From positions 1 to 6,084 of the forward strand of contig JANQIS010000057.1 in assembly GCA_028282045.1 (NCBI GenBank): DNA of 6,084 bases. Direction: 5' to 3'. The number at the start of each line of letters is the position of its first letter. Position 1 is the first letter of the stretch. The DNA is from Gammaproteobacteria bacterium (GTDB lineage Bacteria > Pseudomonadota > Gammaproteobacteria > Francisellales > CACEW01). The position numbers and the translations under genes are program-made. Below, one piece after another: positions 1 through 6,026 of the stretch. The notes under the pieces were generated by a model. That model was not told where the DNA came from and did not search any database. It saw only the letters and a program-made list of their open reading frames with translations.

Positions 1-4
1 TAGT

Positions 5-60
5 CTATCACTATGCACCGAAAACCCAGACCCTCAAACAAGTCTGGGCGCCGGTGATAG
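5..60. repeat. Nested inverted-repeat hairpin at the window edge
   Basis: An outer arm CTATCAC (5-11) matches GTGATAG (54-60). An inner arm CCCAGAC (25-31) matches GTCTGGG (42-48) around a 10-base loop. CACCG (16-20) can alternatively pair with CGGTG (52-56). There is no T-tract after the stem on either strand, so it does not look like a simple intrinsic terminator. The right arm overlaps the IS1-like tip that begins at 53, so the dyad may be the junction of an insertion sequence with its target or with an inverted copy of its own tip. The function is unknown. Confidence 0.5.
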
Positions 61-73
61 CGCCAACACACTG
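53..73 (+). mobile_element. IS1-family left-end-like sequence (remnant)
   Basis: The 21 bases starting GGTGATAGCGCCAAC match the left terminus of IS1 (GGTGATGCTGCCAAC...) at about 17 of 21 positions, comparing with IS1 as remembered. An IS1-family transposase C-terminus lies in the same orientation at 320-487, which supports the assignment. The normal IS1 order (left end, insA, insB, right end) is not preserved: the space between is too short and has stops, and no matching right end follows the transposase stop. This is best read as the tip of a heavily deleted element. Confidence 0.45.
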
Positions 74-90
74 GTGGCACTTTTGGTGAT

Positions 91-109
91 TTATGAATCA
101 GATTCATAA
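91..109. repeat. 19-base perfect palindrome
   Basis: TTATGAATC (91-99) and GATTCATAA (101-109) are exact reverse complements around a single central A (100). It lies between the IS1-like tip and the 23-base terminal-repeat-like sequence at 118. It could be a protein-binding dyad for a regulator or a structural element of the insertion sequence. No promoter was recognised beside it, so no role is assigned. Confidence 0.55.
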
Positions 110-117
110 TTTCAGAA

Positions 118-140
118 GGTATCCGAAAAGGGTCATTTCT
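118..140 (+). repeat. Left copy of 23-base inverted repeat (TIR-like)
   Basis: The sequence begins GGTATCCGAAAAGGGTCATT and matches the reverse complement of 1599-1621 at 20 of 23 positions. The consensus is GGTATCYGAAAAGRGTCATT plus TCY. Length, spacing (about 1.5 kb) and inverted orientation are typical of insertion-sequence termini. Beyond the 23 bases the similarity fades. No convincing target-site duplication is visible outside the pair. I do not recognise the family, and no transposase that would act on these ends is present in between. Confidence 0.7.
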
Positions 141-319
141 CTTTTGCAAATGCGATCTACAATGAGGTGCTAGGTTCAGCGCTTACTTTACATCCTTTTA
201 CAGTACATTAATATTTTAAAAATATTGCTCTTTCACAATGTGGGGCTTCATTTGATGATATGCACACCGTTTTTGACGAGATAGTGCATGTACTACATAT
301 GAATATAAGAAGCAATTGA
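141..319. other. Gene-free degenerate stretch
   Basis: No supportable gene is present. The frame that later encodes the IS1 transposase tail runs through here with in-frame stops, including one at 317-319, and no recognisable transposase motif. It contains a 17-base AT-only palindrome (210-226). The 13-base AAAAATATTGCTC (218-230) recurs with one mismatch at 329-341, at the edge of the transposase remnant. It looks like decayed mobile-element DNA. Confidence 0.5.
210..226. repeat. 17-base AT-only palindrome
   Basis: AATATTTT (210-217) and AAAATATT (219-226) are exact reverse complements around one A (218). Because it is pure A/T in an AT-rich stretch, chance is a real possibility. It overlaps the first copy of the 13-base direct repeat at 218-230. 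Confidence 0.4.
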
Positions 320-487
320 TCGTGTTTCAAAAATGTTGCTCGGGTTAAAACTGATCACTACAAACGGTTATTTTTAACCTTACATGCCCATATTAAACAT
401 CTTGCCGGAAAGGCTATTTGCTTTTCAAAATCAGAGCTGATGCATGACACGATCATTGGTCTTTATGCAAACAAAAATACCTTTTAG
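320..487 (+). pseudogene. IS1-family transposase (InsB-like) C-terminal remnant
   Basis: The frame open from 320 to the TAG at 485-487 ends in a segment containing KHLAGKAICFSKSELMHDTI. This aligns closely with the conserved C-terminus of IS1 transposases (pattern L-x-R-K-x-x-x-F-S-K-S-x-x-x-H-D-x-x-I-G), which lies at the very end of InsB. The similarity starts near 356. Upstream in the same frame there is a stop (317-319), no start codon with a ribosome site, and none of the catalytic region of a normal transposase. It is therefore a dead fragment of under 60 codons. It ends only 17 bases before the start codon of the next gene, closer than an intact IS1 right end would allow, so the element was truncated or rearranged here. 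Confidence 0.75.
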
Positions 488-490
488 AAC

Positions 491-497
491 AAGGAGG
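491..497 (+). promoter_or_regulatory. Strong Shine-Dalgarno for the gene at 505
   Basis: AAGGAGG lies seven bases before the ATG at 505, a near-consensus ribosome-binding site at ideal spacing. It fixes the start codon and shows the gene was built to be translated well, despite being interrupted downstream. It follows the IS1 transposase stop by three bases. No confident sigma70 promoter was seen just upstream, so transcription may start within or before the mobile-element debris. Confidence 0.8.
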
Positions 498-504
498 CCC
501 AGTT

Positions 505-918
505 ATGATCAATAACGCTTTTGAAACACAGCCAAGTAATTTATATCGTAGCTTAATGACAATAATTTTACTGATCGTTGTTCTGATACCTTCTGTTGGT
601 TTTGGAAATAAAGTATATTCAGGAGTAAATAATATTACTATCTTAAACGATCAAACATATATTTCTTATGTAACTTATTTGCATAATGGTTCGTACAAAA
701 CGACTGGAAGGATTAGTGTACAATATGCGTTTGACAGTATGATTATACCGAGATGTAGTCAATTTCTTATTAGTTTTGATCATGCATTTTATCATAATTG
801 CTATTATTTTGATAATTATGGTGTGCCACGTAATGTTTATAATACAACTGAGCATGATAGCTTTGGTGCTTTGGTGCTTTGGTGCTTTGGTGAGGACAAG
901 TTACACTCCGATAATTAG
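505..918 (+). CDS. N-terminal part of a phase-variable exported protein, OFF-state product
   Basis: The frame runs from the ATG at 505 to a TAG at 916-918, giving 137 residues. The N-terminus looks like a signal peptide or anchor: a polar n-region with Arg15, then a hydrophobic run (about residues 17-34, TIILLIVVLIPSVGFG) with possible cleavage near Gly34. The rest is rich in Tyr, Asn and Ser, with Cys in PRCSQF and HNCYYF, as in small exported proteins. From residue 119 the frame enters four 8-base repeat units and afterwards encodes only a short tail ending KLHSDN before the stop. The coding sequence that should follow is in another frame and continues to 1552. Adding one 8-base unit, or removing two, would fuse them into 351 or 343 residues. 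I do not recognise the family. Sampled lines here are about one-third G+C, poorer than the neighbouring minus-strand genes, which suggests acquired DNA. It could also be a plain frameshifted pseudogene. Confidence 0.65.
   Translation: MINNAFETQPSNLYRSLMTIILLIVVLIPSVGFGNKVYSGVNNITILNDQTYISYVTYLHNGSYKTTGRISVQYAFDSMIIPRCSQFLISFDHAFYHNCYYFDNYGVPRNVYNTTEHDSFGALVLWCFGEDKLHSDN
860..891 (+). repeat. Octanucleotide tandem repeat, four copies of GCTTTGGT
   Basis: Four perfect head-to-tail copies of GCTTTGGT (860-867, 868-875, 876-883, 884-891) are followed by one more matching base. The unit is not a multiple of three, so each gain or loss shifts the reading frame. The array is free of stops in all three frames, cycling through Ala-Leu-Val-Leu-Trp-Cys-Phe-Gly. 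By direct reading, three copies would give an immediate TGA after the array and four copies (present) give a TAG at 916-918. Two or five copies would read through to the TAG at 1550-1552. This is the pattern of simple-sequence contingency loci that vary by polymerase slippage. Four units is short for a highly mutable locus, so the switching rate may be low. Confidence 0.9.
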
Positions 919-1552
919 AGGTACCTTTATAAATATAGGCTCGAAGTCAGGGTGGTCTTCATTTTCTATTACTGGACCGTATAGAACCGGGATAACAGAA
1001 GTTAGTCATTACCGAGCGGTATTTGGAACCTGCCATAATCCAAGAACCATAACTTGTCCTGCGCCAGTCACTCCAGATGATATCTATTCAAATTTAATTT
1101 TCGTTACAACCGCTCCAGATACGGTGACGGTTTATAATGCTTCTGGTTCTGTAGTCGGTAAGAATAAAATGTATGGTCTTAGAACTTCAGGATCAAACAA
1201 TAATTGGTTTAAGCTGTATCAACCTCTTTCAGAAAGTCACCGGTCTTCAAGTCTTGATATATCTTCATATAAGGTTACATTTAAAGATGGAAGTGTTAAG
1301 AACCGGCTTAACAGTTATTATAACTGCACGTTAACAATTATAGATCAGGGTGGGGCGTCTTCTTTTGACGTGAGAGAGCCTACCTATTGGAATCTGAGCA
1401 ACTTATCCTATTCAGATGAGCCAGATATTTTAACAAATAACCGTCGAGGTGCATCACACTTACATATGCTTTGTGTTCCAAAAACACCGGCAATTATCAA
1501 ATCGGTTAAAGCAGATCTTTATATTGATTATTTTAACTTAGCACATTTTTAG
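860..1552 (+). pseudogene. Out-of-phase C-terminal part of the same exported protein
   Basis: From the repeat array to the TAG at 1550-1552, about 230 codons are open in a frame offset from that of the ATG at 505. An ATG at 776 lies in this frame, so an automatic caller would start a 258-residue gene there. It has no good ribosome site and the 776-859 part merely shadows the upstream coding frame. The encoded sequence has no internal stops and reads like an extracellular domain rich in Ser, Thr, Asn and Tyr. It has Cys at GTCHNPRTITCPAP, YYNCTLTI and HMLCVPK, beta-strand-like stretches (LIFVTTAPDTVTVYN, KADLYIDYF), and no membrane segment. I recognise no domain or catalytic motif. A long intact frame after the shift argues for recent or reversible inactivation, since an old pseudogene would have collected stops. 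An inverted-repeat tip begins at the next base after the stop codon. Confidence 0.6.
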
Positions 1553-1623
1553 GGTATCCGGATCAGAGCCAACTACATTGATCAGTTGCTTAGATGAAGG
1601 AAATGACTCTTTTCAGATACCCC
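1553..1623. repeat. Short segment with inverted TIR-like tips after the split gene
   Basis: The base after the stop codon opens with GGTATCCG, identical to the first eight bases of the left repeat (118-125) and in the same orientation. The segment closes with GATACC in inverted orientation, part of the right repeat copy. The inner part of the left tip matches the full repeats only loosely, for example AGAGCCA against AGAGTCA with a one-base gap. It could be a tiny inverted-repeat element or a scar of two element ends brought together. The match is short and chance is not excluded. Confidence 0.35.
1599..1623 (-). repeat. Right copy of the 23-base inverted repeat (TIR-like)
   Basis: On the minus strand it reads GGGGTATCTGAAAAGAGTCA and so on. 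Bases 1621 down to 1599 match the left copy (118-140) at 20 of 23 positions. The outer edge lies only 22 bases past the stop codon of the CBS-domain gene (stop at 1646-1648), so the insertion boundary coincides with the end of that gene. No obvious terminator for the CBS gene was seen before it. No clear target-site duplication was found. Confidence 0.7.
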
Positions 1624-1645
1624 ATTATATGCTTAAGCCATAGCT

Positions 1646-2068
1646 TTAATATTGTTTGAGCAGATAGCCGATAATATCTTTGGTTGTGATAATTCCAACC
1701 AAAGATCCTTCATCGTTGACAACTGGCAAAGCATTAAAATCAAATCGGTCAAATAATTGTACTGCATGCTCTACTGTGTCATGCGCTTTAATAGTGTGAG
1801 GATTGGGGGTCATAATATCCTCAATCTCAATCACATTATCCAGGCTCTGGGCATTCTCACCGCTATTTTTAATATAAATATCACTGTGAAGTGCCTTGAG
1901 AATATCAATTCTGCTGATAATACCTACCAGCTTATTCTCTGAAACAATAGGTACATGATTAATGTATTCATCAATCATTAACTTGCGGATGTCGGAAAAC
2001 TTGTTGGTATAGTCTGCTGCTACAACATCTTCAGACATGATGTTTTTGATAGGCTCACGGTGTTTCAT
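1646..2068 (-). CDS. Paired CBS-domain protein
   Basis: This 140-residue protein consists almost entirely of two CBS domains (about residues 7-61 and 82-139), which in this family pack together as a Bateman module. Each ends with the typical strand-helix signature, VGIISRIDILKAL (48-60) and VGIITTKDIIGYL (124-136). The S-R-I-D and T-T-K-D positions are those that in characterised CBS pairs contact the ribose/phosphate of adenosine nucleotides. The second domain also has the common IMTPNPHTI opening. No enzyme, channel or DNA-binding domain is attached and there is no signal peptide, so it is probably a cytoplasmic stand-alone sensor of adenine nucleotides or S-adenosylmethionine; ligand and partner are unknown. 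The start is supported by AAGGA about six bases upstream (around 2075-2079). A dedicated promoter is visible at 2111-2139, so it is probably transcribed independently of the large gene upstream. Confidence 0.92.
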   Translation of the reverse strand: MKHREPIKNIMSEDVVAADYTNKFSDIRKLMIDEYINHVPIVSENKLVGIISRIDILKALHSDIYIKNSGENAQSLDNVIEIEDIMTPNPHTIKAHDTVEHAVQLFDRFDFNALPVVNDEGSLVGIITTKDIIGYLLKQY

Positions 2069-2110
2069 GACTTTCCTTTATCTGGTTGCTTAGTGGCATA
2101 ATCGCAACTG

Positions 2111-2139
2111 ATTTTATCACTGCCCCCATGCCCTGACAA
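2111..2139 (-). promoter_or_regulatory. Sigma70-type promoter for the CBS-domain gene
   Basis: On the minus strand, TTGTCA (2139-2134) and TAAAAT (2116-2111) are separated by exactly 17 bases. Each hexamer matches its consensus at five of six positions. Transcription would begin about 35 bases before the start codon at 2068, leaving a short leader with the ribosome site AAAGGA. No operator-like dyad was recognised over it. Confidence 0.65.
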
Positions 2140-2172
2140 TTGAGAGGCCAAAGTAATGTGGTAGATTTTAAA

Positions 2173-2195
2173 GCACATTAAACGTTAGAGTGTGC
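2173..2195 (-). terminator. Possible weak terminator after the large gene
   Basis: On the minus strand GCACA (2195-2191) can pair with TGTGC (2177-2173) across a 13-base loop, followed by TTTAAAAT. The stem is short and the T-run weak, so this is only a candidate. It lies about 70 bases past the stop codon of the large gene, upstream of the CBS promoter, which is where a terminator would be expected. Confidence 0.2.
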
Positions 2196-2262
2196 CCTGG
2201 TGTATAGCCAATCCAGTTTGATTTGATGAGCTATAGAAGGGTGGTTATGCAGTATCAGTTCC

Positions 2263-5200
2263 TTAAATCAACAAGAGTAACGCTGCCAATAATGCGCCAC
2301 CGATACCCGCGCCAGCAACAATGCCTGCTGACGAACCGCCGCCGCCACCGCCACCACTATTGTTTGGTGGTGTTACGGGTGATGGTGCTTCATTAGCTGT
2401 GTGCAAATCAACTATCCCTGCATTGCCATCTTGATAACCAGTAGCATGTGGTATGACGACAATCTTATAGTCAGTGTTGACACGCAAATGACTGACATGA
2501 CAGGTATATTGTTGTAATAAGGGGTCTGTGGCATGATGAATGATTTGGCAAACGGTGCCGCCAGGGTTGAGCGTTACAACAAAGTTAAGCTCATGATTAT
2601 CCGGAACGTTGGTTTGCGCATCCCATACAATATCAGCATCATGAGCATGGGCATTGCCATCAATGTGTACTGAGGTATTATGCCAAGTGATTTGCACTCT
2701 ACCTGTATCGGTGAGCGTGGTAAAATGGGCGATACCATCAGTTCCATCTATATACCCGCTGCTACTTGGCGTAACGGTAACTTGGTATGGTGTATTATCA
2801 TTAAGCCCGGTTAGCTGACAACTATTGCCATTGCTTGCAGGTGTTCGTGCACGGTGGATCGCTTGGCAGCCCGCACTGGCAGGCAGTGTTGTCACCTTAA
2901 AGGTCACATCCTGTGTGTTATTGGGTAATGTTGTTATTGAATCCCAGTTAACCGTGGCACTATGTTCTTGCACATGGGTAACACTGACAGAATCAGAGTG
3001 CCAAACAATCTGTGCTGATGTATGTATTGTTGTCATACCCGCGGCACCATCCTGATAACCAACAGCATGAGGTATGACACTGACTTGATAGGCTGTTCCC
3101 GCTGCAAGTCCTTGGAGCTGGCAAGTATTACCTTCATTCACTGTACCGCCGGCATTATGAGTCACGGTACAAGTTGCACCACCAGGTGTTGCTGTAACGG
3201 TAAACACTACATTTTCATTATTATTGGGAATCACCGTTATAGGATTCCAAATGATATTAACGTTGTGTTCTCCTGGGGTGCCTTGTGTGTGAACTGAGCC
3301 GCTGTTCCACTGTATTTGTTTTATGGCATGAGCGGTTTGTAGATTTACTGTGCCGGCATCCCCGGGTTGATAACCGGTAATATCAGGCACGACACTCACT
3401 TGGTAATGGGTGTTTTCATTCAGTCCCTTAAGTTCACAAGCATTACCATCATTGCGGCTAGCGCCTGCTTTATGGGTGGTGGTGCACGTTGCGCCCCCGG
3501 GTGCTGCTGTAACGGTAAAAGTGACATCATGATCATTATTAGGTGTGGTAGTAATCGGGTTCCATATAATGCCCGCACTGTGCTCGCCTGGTGAGCCATC
3601 AAGTGCCACGCTATCTTGATGCCATTGTATTTTAGTGTCTACATTGCCATTAATTTTAAAGTCGTAGATGCCCAAACCCCACGTTGCAAACCGCACCGTA
3701 TTAGTACTGGCAATATAATCTATATTAGTGGCATAGAACATTGGTGTTGCATTATCTAGCAGATAAAACCACTGGTTGGATTGCGTATCAAATACAAATG
3801 GCCCCAACATGGTGCCAATAAATACGTATCGGCCATCTGGCGTGCCTACCATTGCCGTACCGTTTGCATCATGATAATCAATATTAGGCAATACACCGCT
3901 CACATCGGTCAGAGTAATGCCGCCGTCAACAGAATACCAAGAAACTGCTTTATTACTACTGCTTGGGCAATAAAATAGAATTCGATTATAGTCGATGGGT
4001 GATACCCACGTTTTACATAATGATGTGTTGCTGGCCGGTATGGTGTTTCTTGCAGACCAATTATTACCTCCATTAACAGAGCGATATATGGTTTTACCAC
4101 GGATAATATATAAAGTATCAGGGTGCTGTTTAGATTGTGCAAAACCAGCAAGATTACCACTACCTGGTAGTGTGAAAGTTTTAAAATCGAAATGATCTGA
4201 TATCCAGGTACCTGAGCTTAGTGTGGTATTAACCCAGAACCATAGTTTATTAGTATTCTGCACGTCAGGAGCGTATTTGGTATCACCTGTGGCACCAGGG
4301 ATCTGGTAGTAAGGTCCGCCCGATTGCCAATTATGACTTCCAGCGAAGTTGCCATGGCTGTCATACATGCTGAAAGGTTTTGAAATCTCTAGGTGGCCAT
4401 CTTTCCAGCGTTGTCCCCATAAGGTTTTGTGATCATTACTATGGAAGAATATTGAACCATCCCCATAAGGGCTTTGTACAAATCTTAATAACTGCTTATT
4501 GCCAATAATCTCGCTAGATATTTGATTGCCTTGATCTTGTGTCGAGGTAAAAATATGATCAGGATTTTTATATCCTCTTGCCATGCCGCGAGGGTGATAT
4601 ATCTCCGAGGTAGGGGTGTTGTATAGTGTCAAATTATAATACACTTCGTTGGGTTGTTTGTAAGGATAGTAATCAGGTCCGGTGTTCCACTGGCTTTCAT
4701 GGGTTAGCGTCCAATCTTTATAAGAGCGGTATAGTCCACCATCGGTGCTATGTAATGTAAATAATTTACCATCCTTATCATAAAAAAACTGGGTTGATTG
4801 GTGGTCAGCATGAATCCTAACGCGCGAGCGCTCATCCTGGTTGCCAGGTGATGCAATTTGATGCATCCACCATATATTAGGTTTTAGGAAACTTTCTGCG
4901 CCATCAGAAGAAAATTCGGGATTCATATAGCCACTTACTATAATACGTGGATTCTCAGGGTTTGTCGCAATATAGTGAAATCCTGGATAGCTTTGGCCCG
5001 TGGTTTTATGCCAATTTTGCCCGCCATCGGTGCTGGTTAGCATGTCACCACTACCCTCGGGCCCATTACTAATTACTAAGAAGTTCTGATCTCCACCGAT
5101 ACTAAAGCGCTGATAATTTTGAAAGCTCCAATTACCAATACGGGTAAACTGTTTTTGACCCGGGGCGAGTTTATAAAAACCACCATGACGCGTTAGATAT

Positions 5201-6012
5201 ATATTCGCACTACCTGCTTGTCTGCTATAGCGTGGTGAATACAATGCCATACGTTGGGCGCTACCAAAGTCCTGTAATATACGGAAATTAACCCCGTGGT
5301 CAGTTGAAACATAGATACGCTGATCATCTGTTGCGTAGAGCGCCTCATTATTTTGACGGTTAGCAATCAGCCAAGTGATATTGCCTTGCAACCCATTTGA
5401 TTTATGCCAGGTCTGACCGTCATCATCAGTATAACTAATCCCCCCGTAACTGAGTGGAACCAATAAACGCTGGATGCCTGTTGATGGATGTACAACAACC
5501 ATCCCTGCATTAAAGCGATCAGGTAACTTGCCAGAAACCAATTTAAAGTCATCGCCGTGTAAGCTGCCTTTAAATATAAATCGTGGGCCACGATAGTGAG
5601 CACAAGTCATGCCCCAAACAGTATTATCAGTTTCATCAAATTCTGCCATTTGCCAGCAGCCAGGCTGATTATAAGGGCCTCTGGAAACCCATTGACTTTG
5701 TTTTTTTATCAGACTGGCGCGCTGTGAAAATGCATTACGTGAGGTCAGATGATGCTTGAGTTTTTGCAGCTCACGATGAAACTGTTGTGCCTCTGCTAGT
5801 GTCCATTGATGGTGTTTAGGGTTATCTTCACCAGGGCCAACCTTATCGTTATCTTCTTCGTCTTCATCTTCAAATACGATCATCTTCGGTTCGATCCCGG
5901 CAGCCCTGAAGTGATCATTGATGTGTCGCTGATACAGTTTATAGCCAATAACGCTAGCCAATAAAGTCAGCAGTAATATGATAGCAGCGAACCATTTATG
6001 CTTTCCCAGCAT
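2263..6012 (-). CDS. Membrane-anchored sortilin/BNR beta-propeller protein with four FN3-like repeats
   Basis: The protein is 1249 residues. Residues 7-23 are hydrophobic behind Lys4/Lys6, an uncleaved anchor or signal peptide. A very acidic linker (47-56) and a Lys/His/Gln-rich, probably helical stretch (about 68-105) follow. Residues about 110-785 form a beta-propeller related to sortilin/VPS10-like and BNR proteins. Asp-box motifs (S/T-x-D-x-G-x-x-W) appear as SYTDDDGQTW (193-202), YVSTDHGVNF (234-243), LTSTDGGQNW (325-334), LHSTDGG (420-426), YRSVNGGNNW (643-652) and WYSVDGG (692-698). The blade-closing motif FATWGLGIYDF is at 775-785. Four fibronectin-III-like repeats fill 795-1206. The tail is Pro-rich, then seven glycines (220-226 after residue 1000) and a small-residue hydrophobic segment to the end. 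The start fits AAAGG (6022-6026), nine bases upstream. Asp-boxes occur in sialidases and in non-enzymatic propellers. The Arg triad of a sialidase was not identified, so catalysis is not claimed. It probably acts at the periplasmic face or cell surface as a binding or adhesion protein, or as a glycan-active enzyme. The partner is unknown. Confidence 0.8.
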   Translation of the reverse strand: MLGKHKWFAAIILLLTLLASVIGYKLYQRHINDHFRAAGIEPKMIVFEDEDEEDNDKVGPGEDNPKHHQWTLAEAQQFHRELQKLKHHLTSRNAFSQRASLIKKQSQWVSRGPYNQPGCWQMAEFDETDNTVWGMTCAHYRGPRFIFKGSLHGDDFKLVSGKLPDRFNAGMVVVHPSTGIQRLLVPLSYGGISYTDDDGQTWHKSNGLQGNITWLIANRQNNEALYATDDQRIYVSTDHGVNFRILQDFGSAQRMALYSPRYSRQAGSANIYLTRHGGFYKLAPGQKQFTRIGNWSFQNYQRFSIGGDQNFLVISNGPEGSGDMLTSTDGGQNWHKTTGQSYPGFHYIATNPENPRIIVSGYMNPEFSSDGAESFLKPNIWWMHQIASPGNQDERSRVRIHADHQSTQFFYDKDGKLFTLHSTDGGLYRSYKDWTLTHESQWNTGPDYYPYKQPNEVYYNLTLYNTPTSEIYHPRGMARGYKNPDHIFTSTQDQGNQISSEIIGNKQLLRFVQSPYGDGSIFFHSNDHKTLWGQRWKDGHLEISKPFSMYDSHGNFAGSHNWQSGGPYYQIPGATGDTKYAPDVQNTNKLWFWVNTTLSSGTWISDHFDFKTFTLPGSGNLAGFAQSKQHPDTLYIIRGKTIYRSVNGGNNWSARNTIPASNTSLCKTWVSPIDYNRILFYCPSSSNKAVSWYSVDGGITLTDVSGVLPNIDYHDANGTAMVGTPDGRYVFIGTMLGPFVFDTQSNQWFYLLDNATPMFYATNIDYIASTNTVRFATWGLGIYDFKINGNVDTKIQWHQDSVALDGSPGEHSAGIIWNPITTTPNNDHDVTFTVTAAPGGATCTTTHKAGASRNDGNACELKGLNENTHYQVSVVPDITGYQPGDAGTVNLQTAHAIKQIQWNSGSVHTQGTPGEHNVNIIWNPITVIPNNNENVVFTVTATPGGATCTVTHNAGGTVNEGNTCQLQGLAAGTAYQVSVIPHAVGYQDGAAGMTTIHTSAQIVWHSDSVSVTHVQEHSATVNWDSITTLPNNTQDVTFKVTTLPASAGCQAIHRARTPASNGNSCQLTGLNDNTPYQVTVTPSSSGYIDGTDGIAHFTTLTDTGRVQITWHNTSVHIDGNAHAHDADIVWDAQTNVPDNHELNFVVTLNPGGTVCQIIHHATDPLLQQYTCHVSHLRVNTDYKIVVIPHATGYQDGNAGIVDLHTANEAPSPVTPPNNSGGGGGGGSSAGIVAGAGIGGALLAALLLLI
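2395..3630 (-). repeat. Four tandem FN3-like repeats within the large protein
   Basis: Four copies of roughly 100 residues start near residues 795, 899, 1001 and 1106. Each begins with I-x-W-H/N-x-x-S-V. Each continues through a W-N/D-x-I/Q-T strand, P-N/D-N, a V-x-F-x-V-T strand, a first Cys, a second Cys about 15-20 residues on (C-x-L-x-G-L in the first three), and Y-x-V-x-V-x-P and G-Y-x-D/P-G motifs. The first two copies are the most alike and the fourth the most diverged. The regular Cys pair suggests one disulphide per repeat, consistent with an oxidising periplasmic or extracellular location. Such repeats usually act as spacers or binding modules next to a carbohydrate-active domain. 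Confidence 0.75.
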
Positions 6013-6021
6013 ACTAAATAG

Positions 6022-6026
6022 CCTTT
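6022..6026 (-). promoter_or_regulatory. Ribosome-binding site for the large propeller gene
   Basis: AAAGG on the minus strand lies nine bases before the ATG at 6012. It is modest in strength but correctly placed, and the following residues form a proper basic-then-hydrophobic N-terminus, which supports this start. The remaining upstream bases to the window end show no confident promoter. Confidence 0.5.

Noticed and set aside
488..504. IS1 right inverted repeat after the transposase remnant
   Set aside because: The bases after the stop do not resemble the IS1 right end (reverse complement of GGTGAT...); they hold the ribosome site of the next gene.
776..859. ATG at 776 as a genuine start of a separate 258-residue gene
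   Set aside because: This stretch lies inside the coding frame that starts at 505, has no good ribosome-binding site, and its translation is a low-complexity Ile/Met-rich shadow. The real continuity is through the repeat array.
860..891. Repeat array as a CRISPR or regulatory iteron array
   Set aside because: The units are 8 bases, contiguous without spacers, and inside a coding frame.
1632..1650. Terminator hairpin at the end of the CBS-domain gene
   Set aside because: The possible stem needs a bulge, overlaps the stop codon and has no T-run after it.
2825..4195. Several plus-strand and alternative-frame open stretches (for example 2825-3055, 3022-3297, 3367-3594, 3781-3978, 3995-4195)
   Set aside because: All lie opposite or out of frame within the continuous large minus-strand gene, lack ribosome sites, and have Cys/Ile-rich shadow compositions.
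5701..5707. Seven-base homopolymer inside the large gene as a second phase-variable tract (a similar A7 lies near 4782-4788)
   Set aside because: The frame is intact through both. Runs of seven are common by chance in this composition, and nothing else marks them as contingency tracts.
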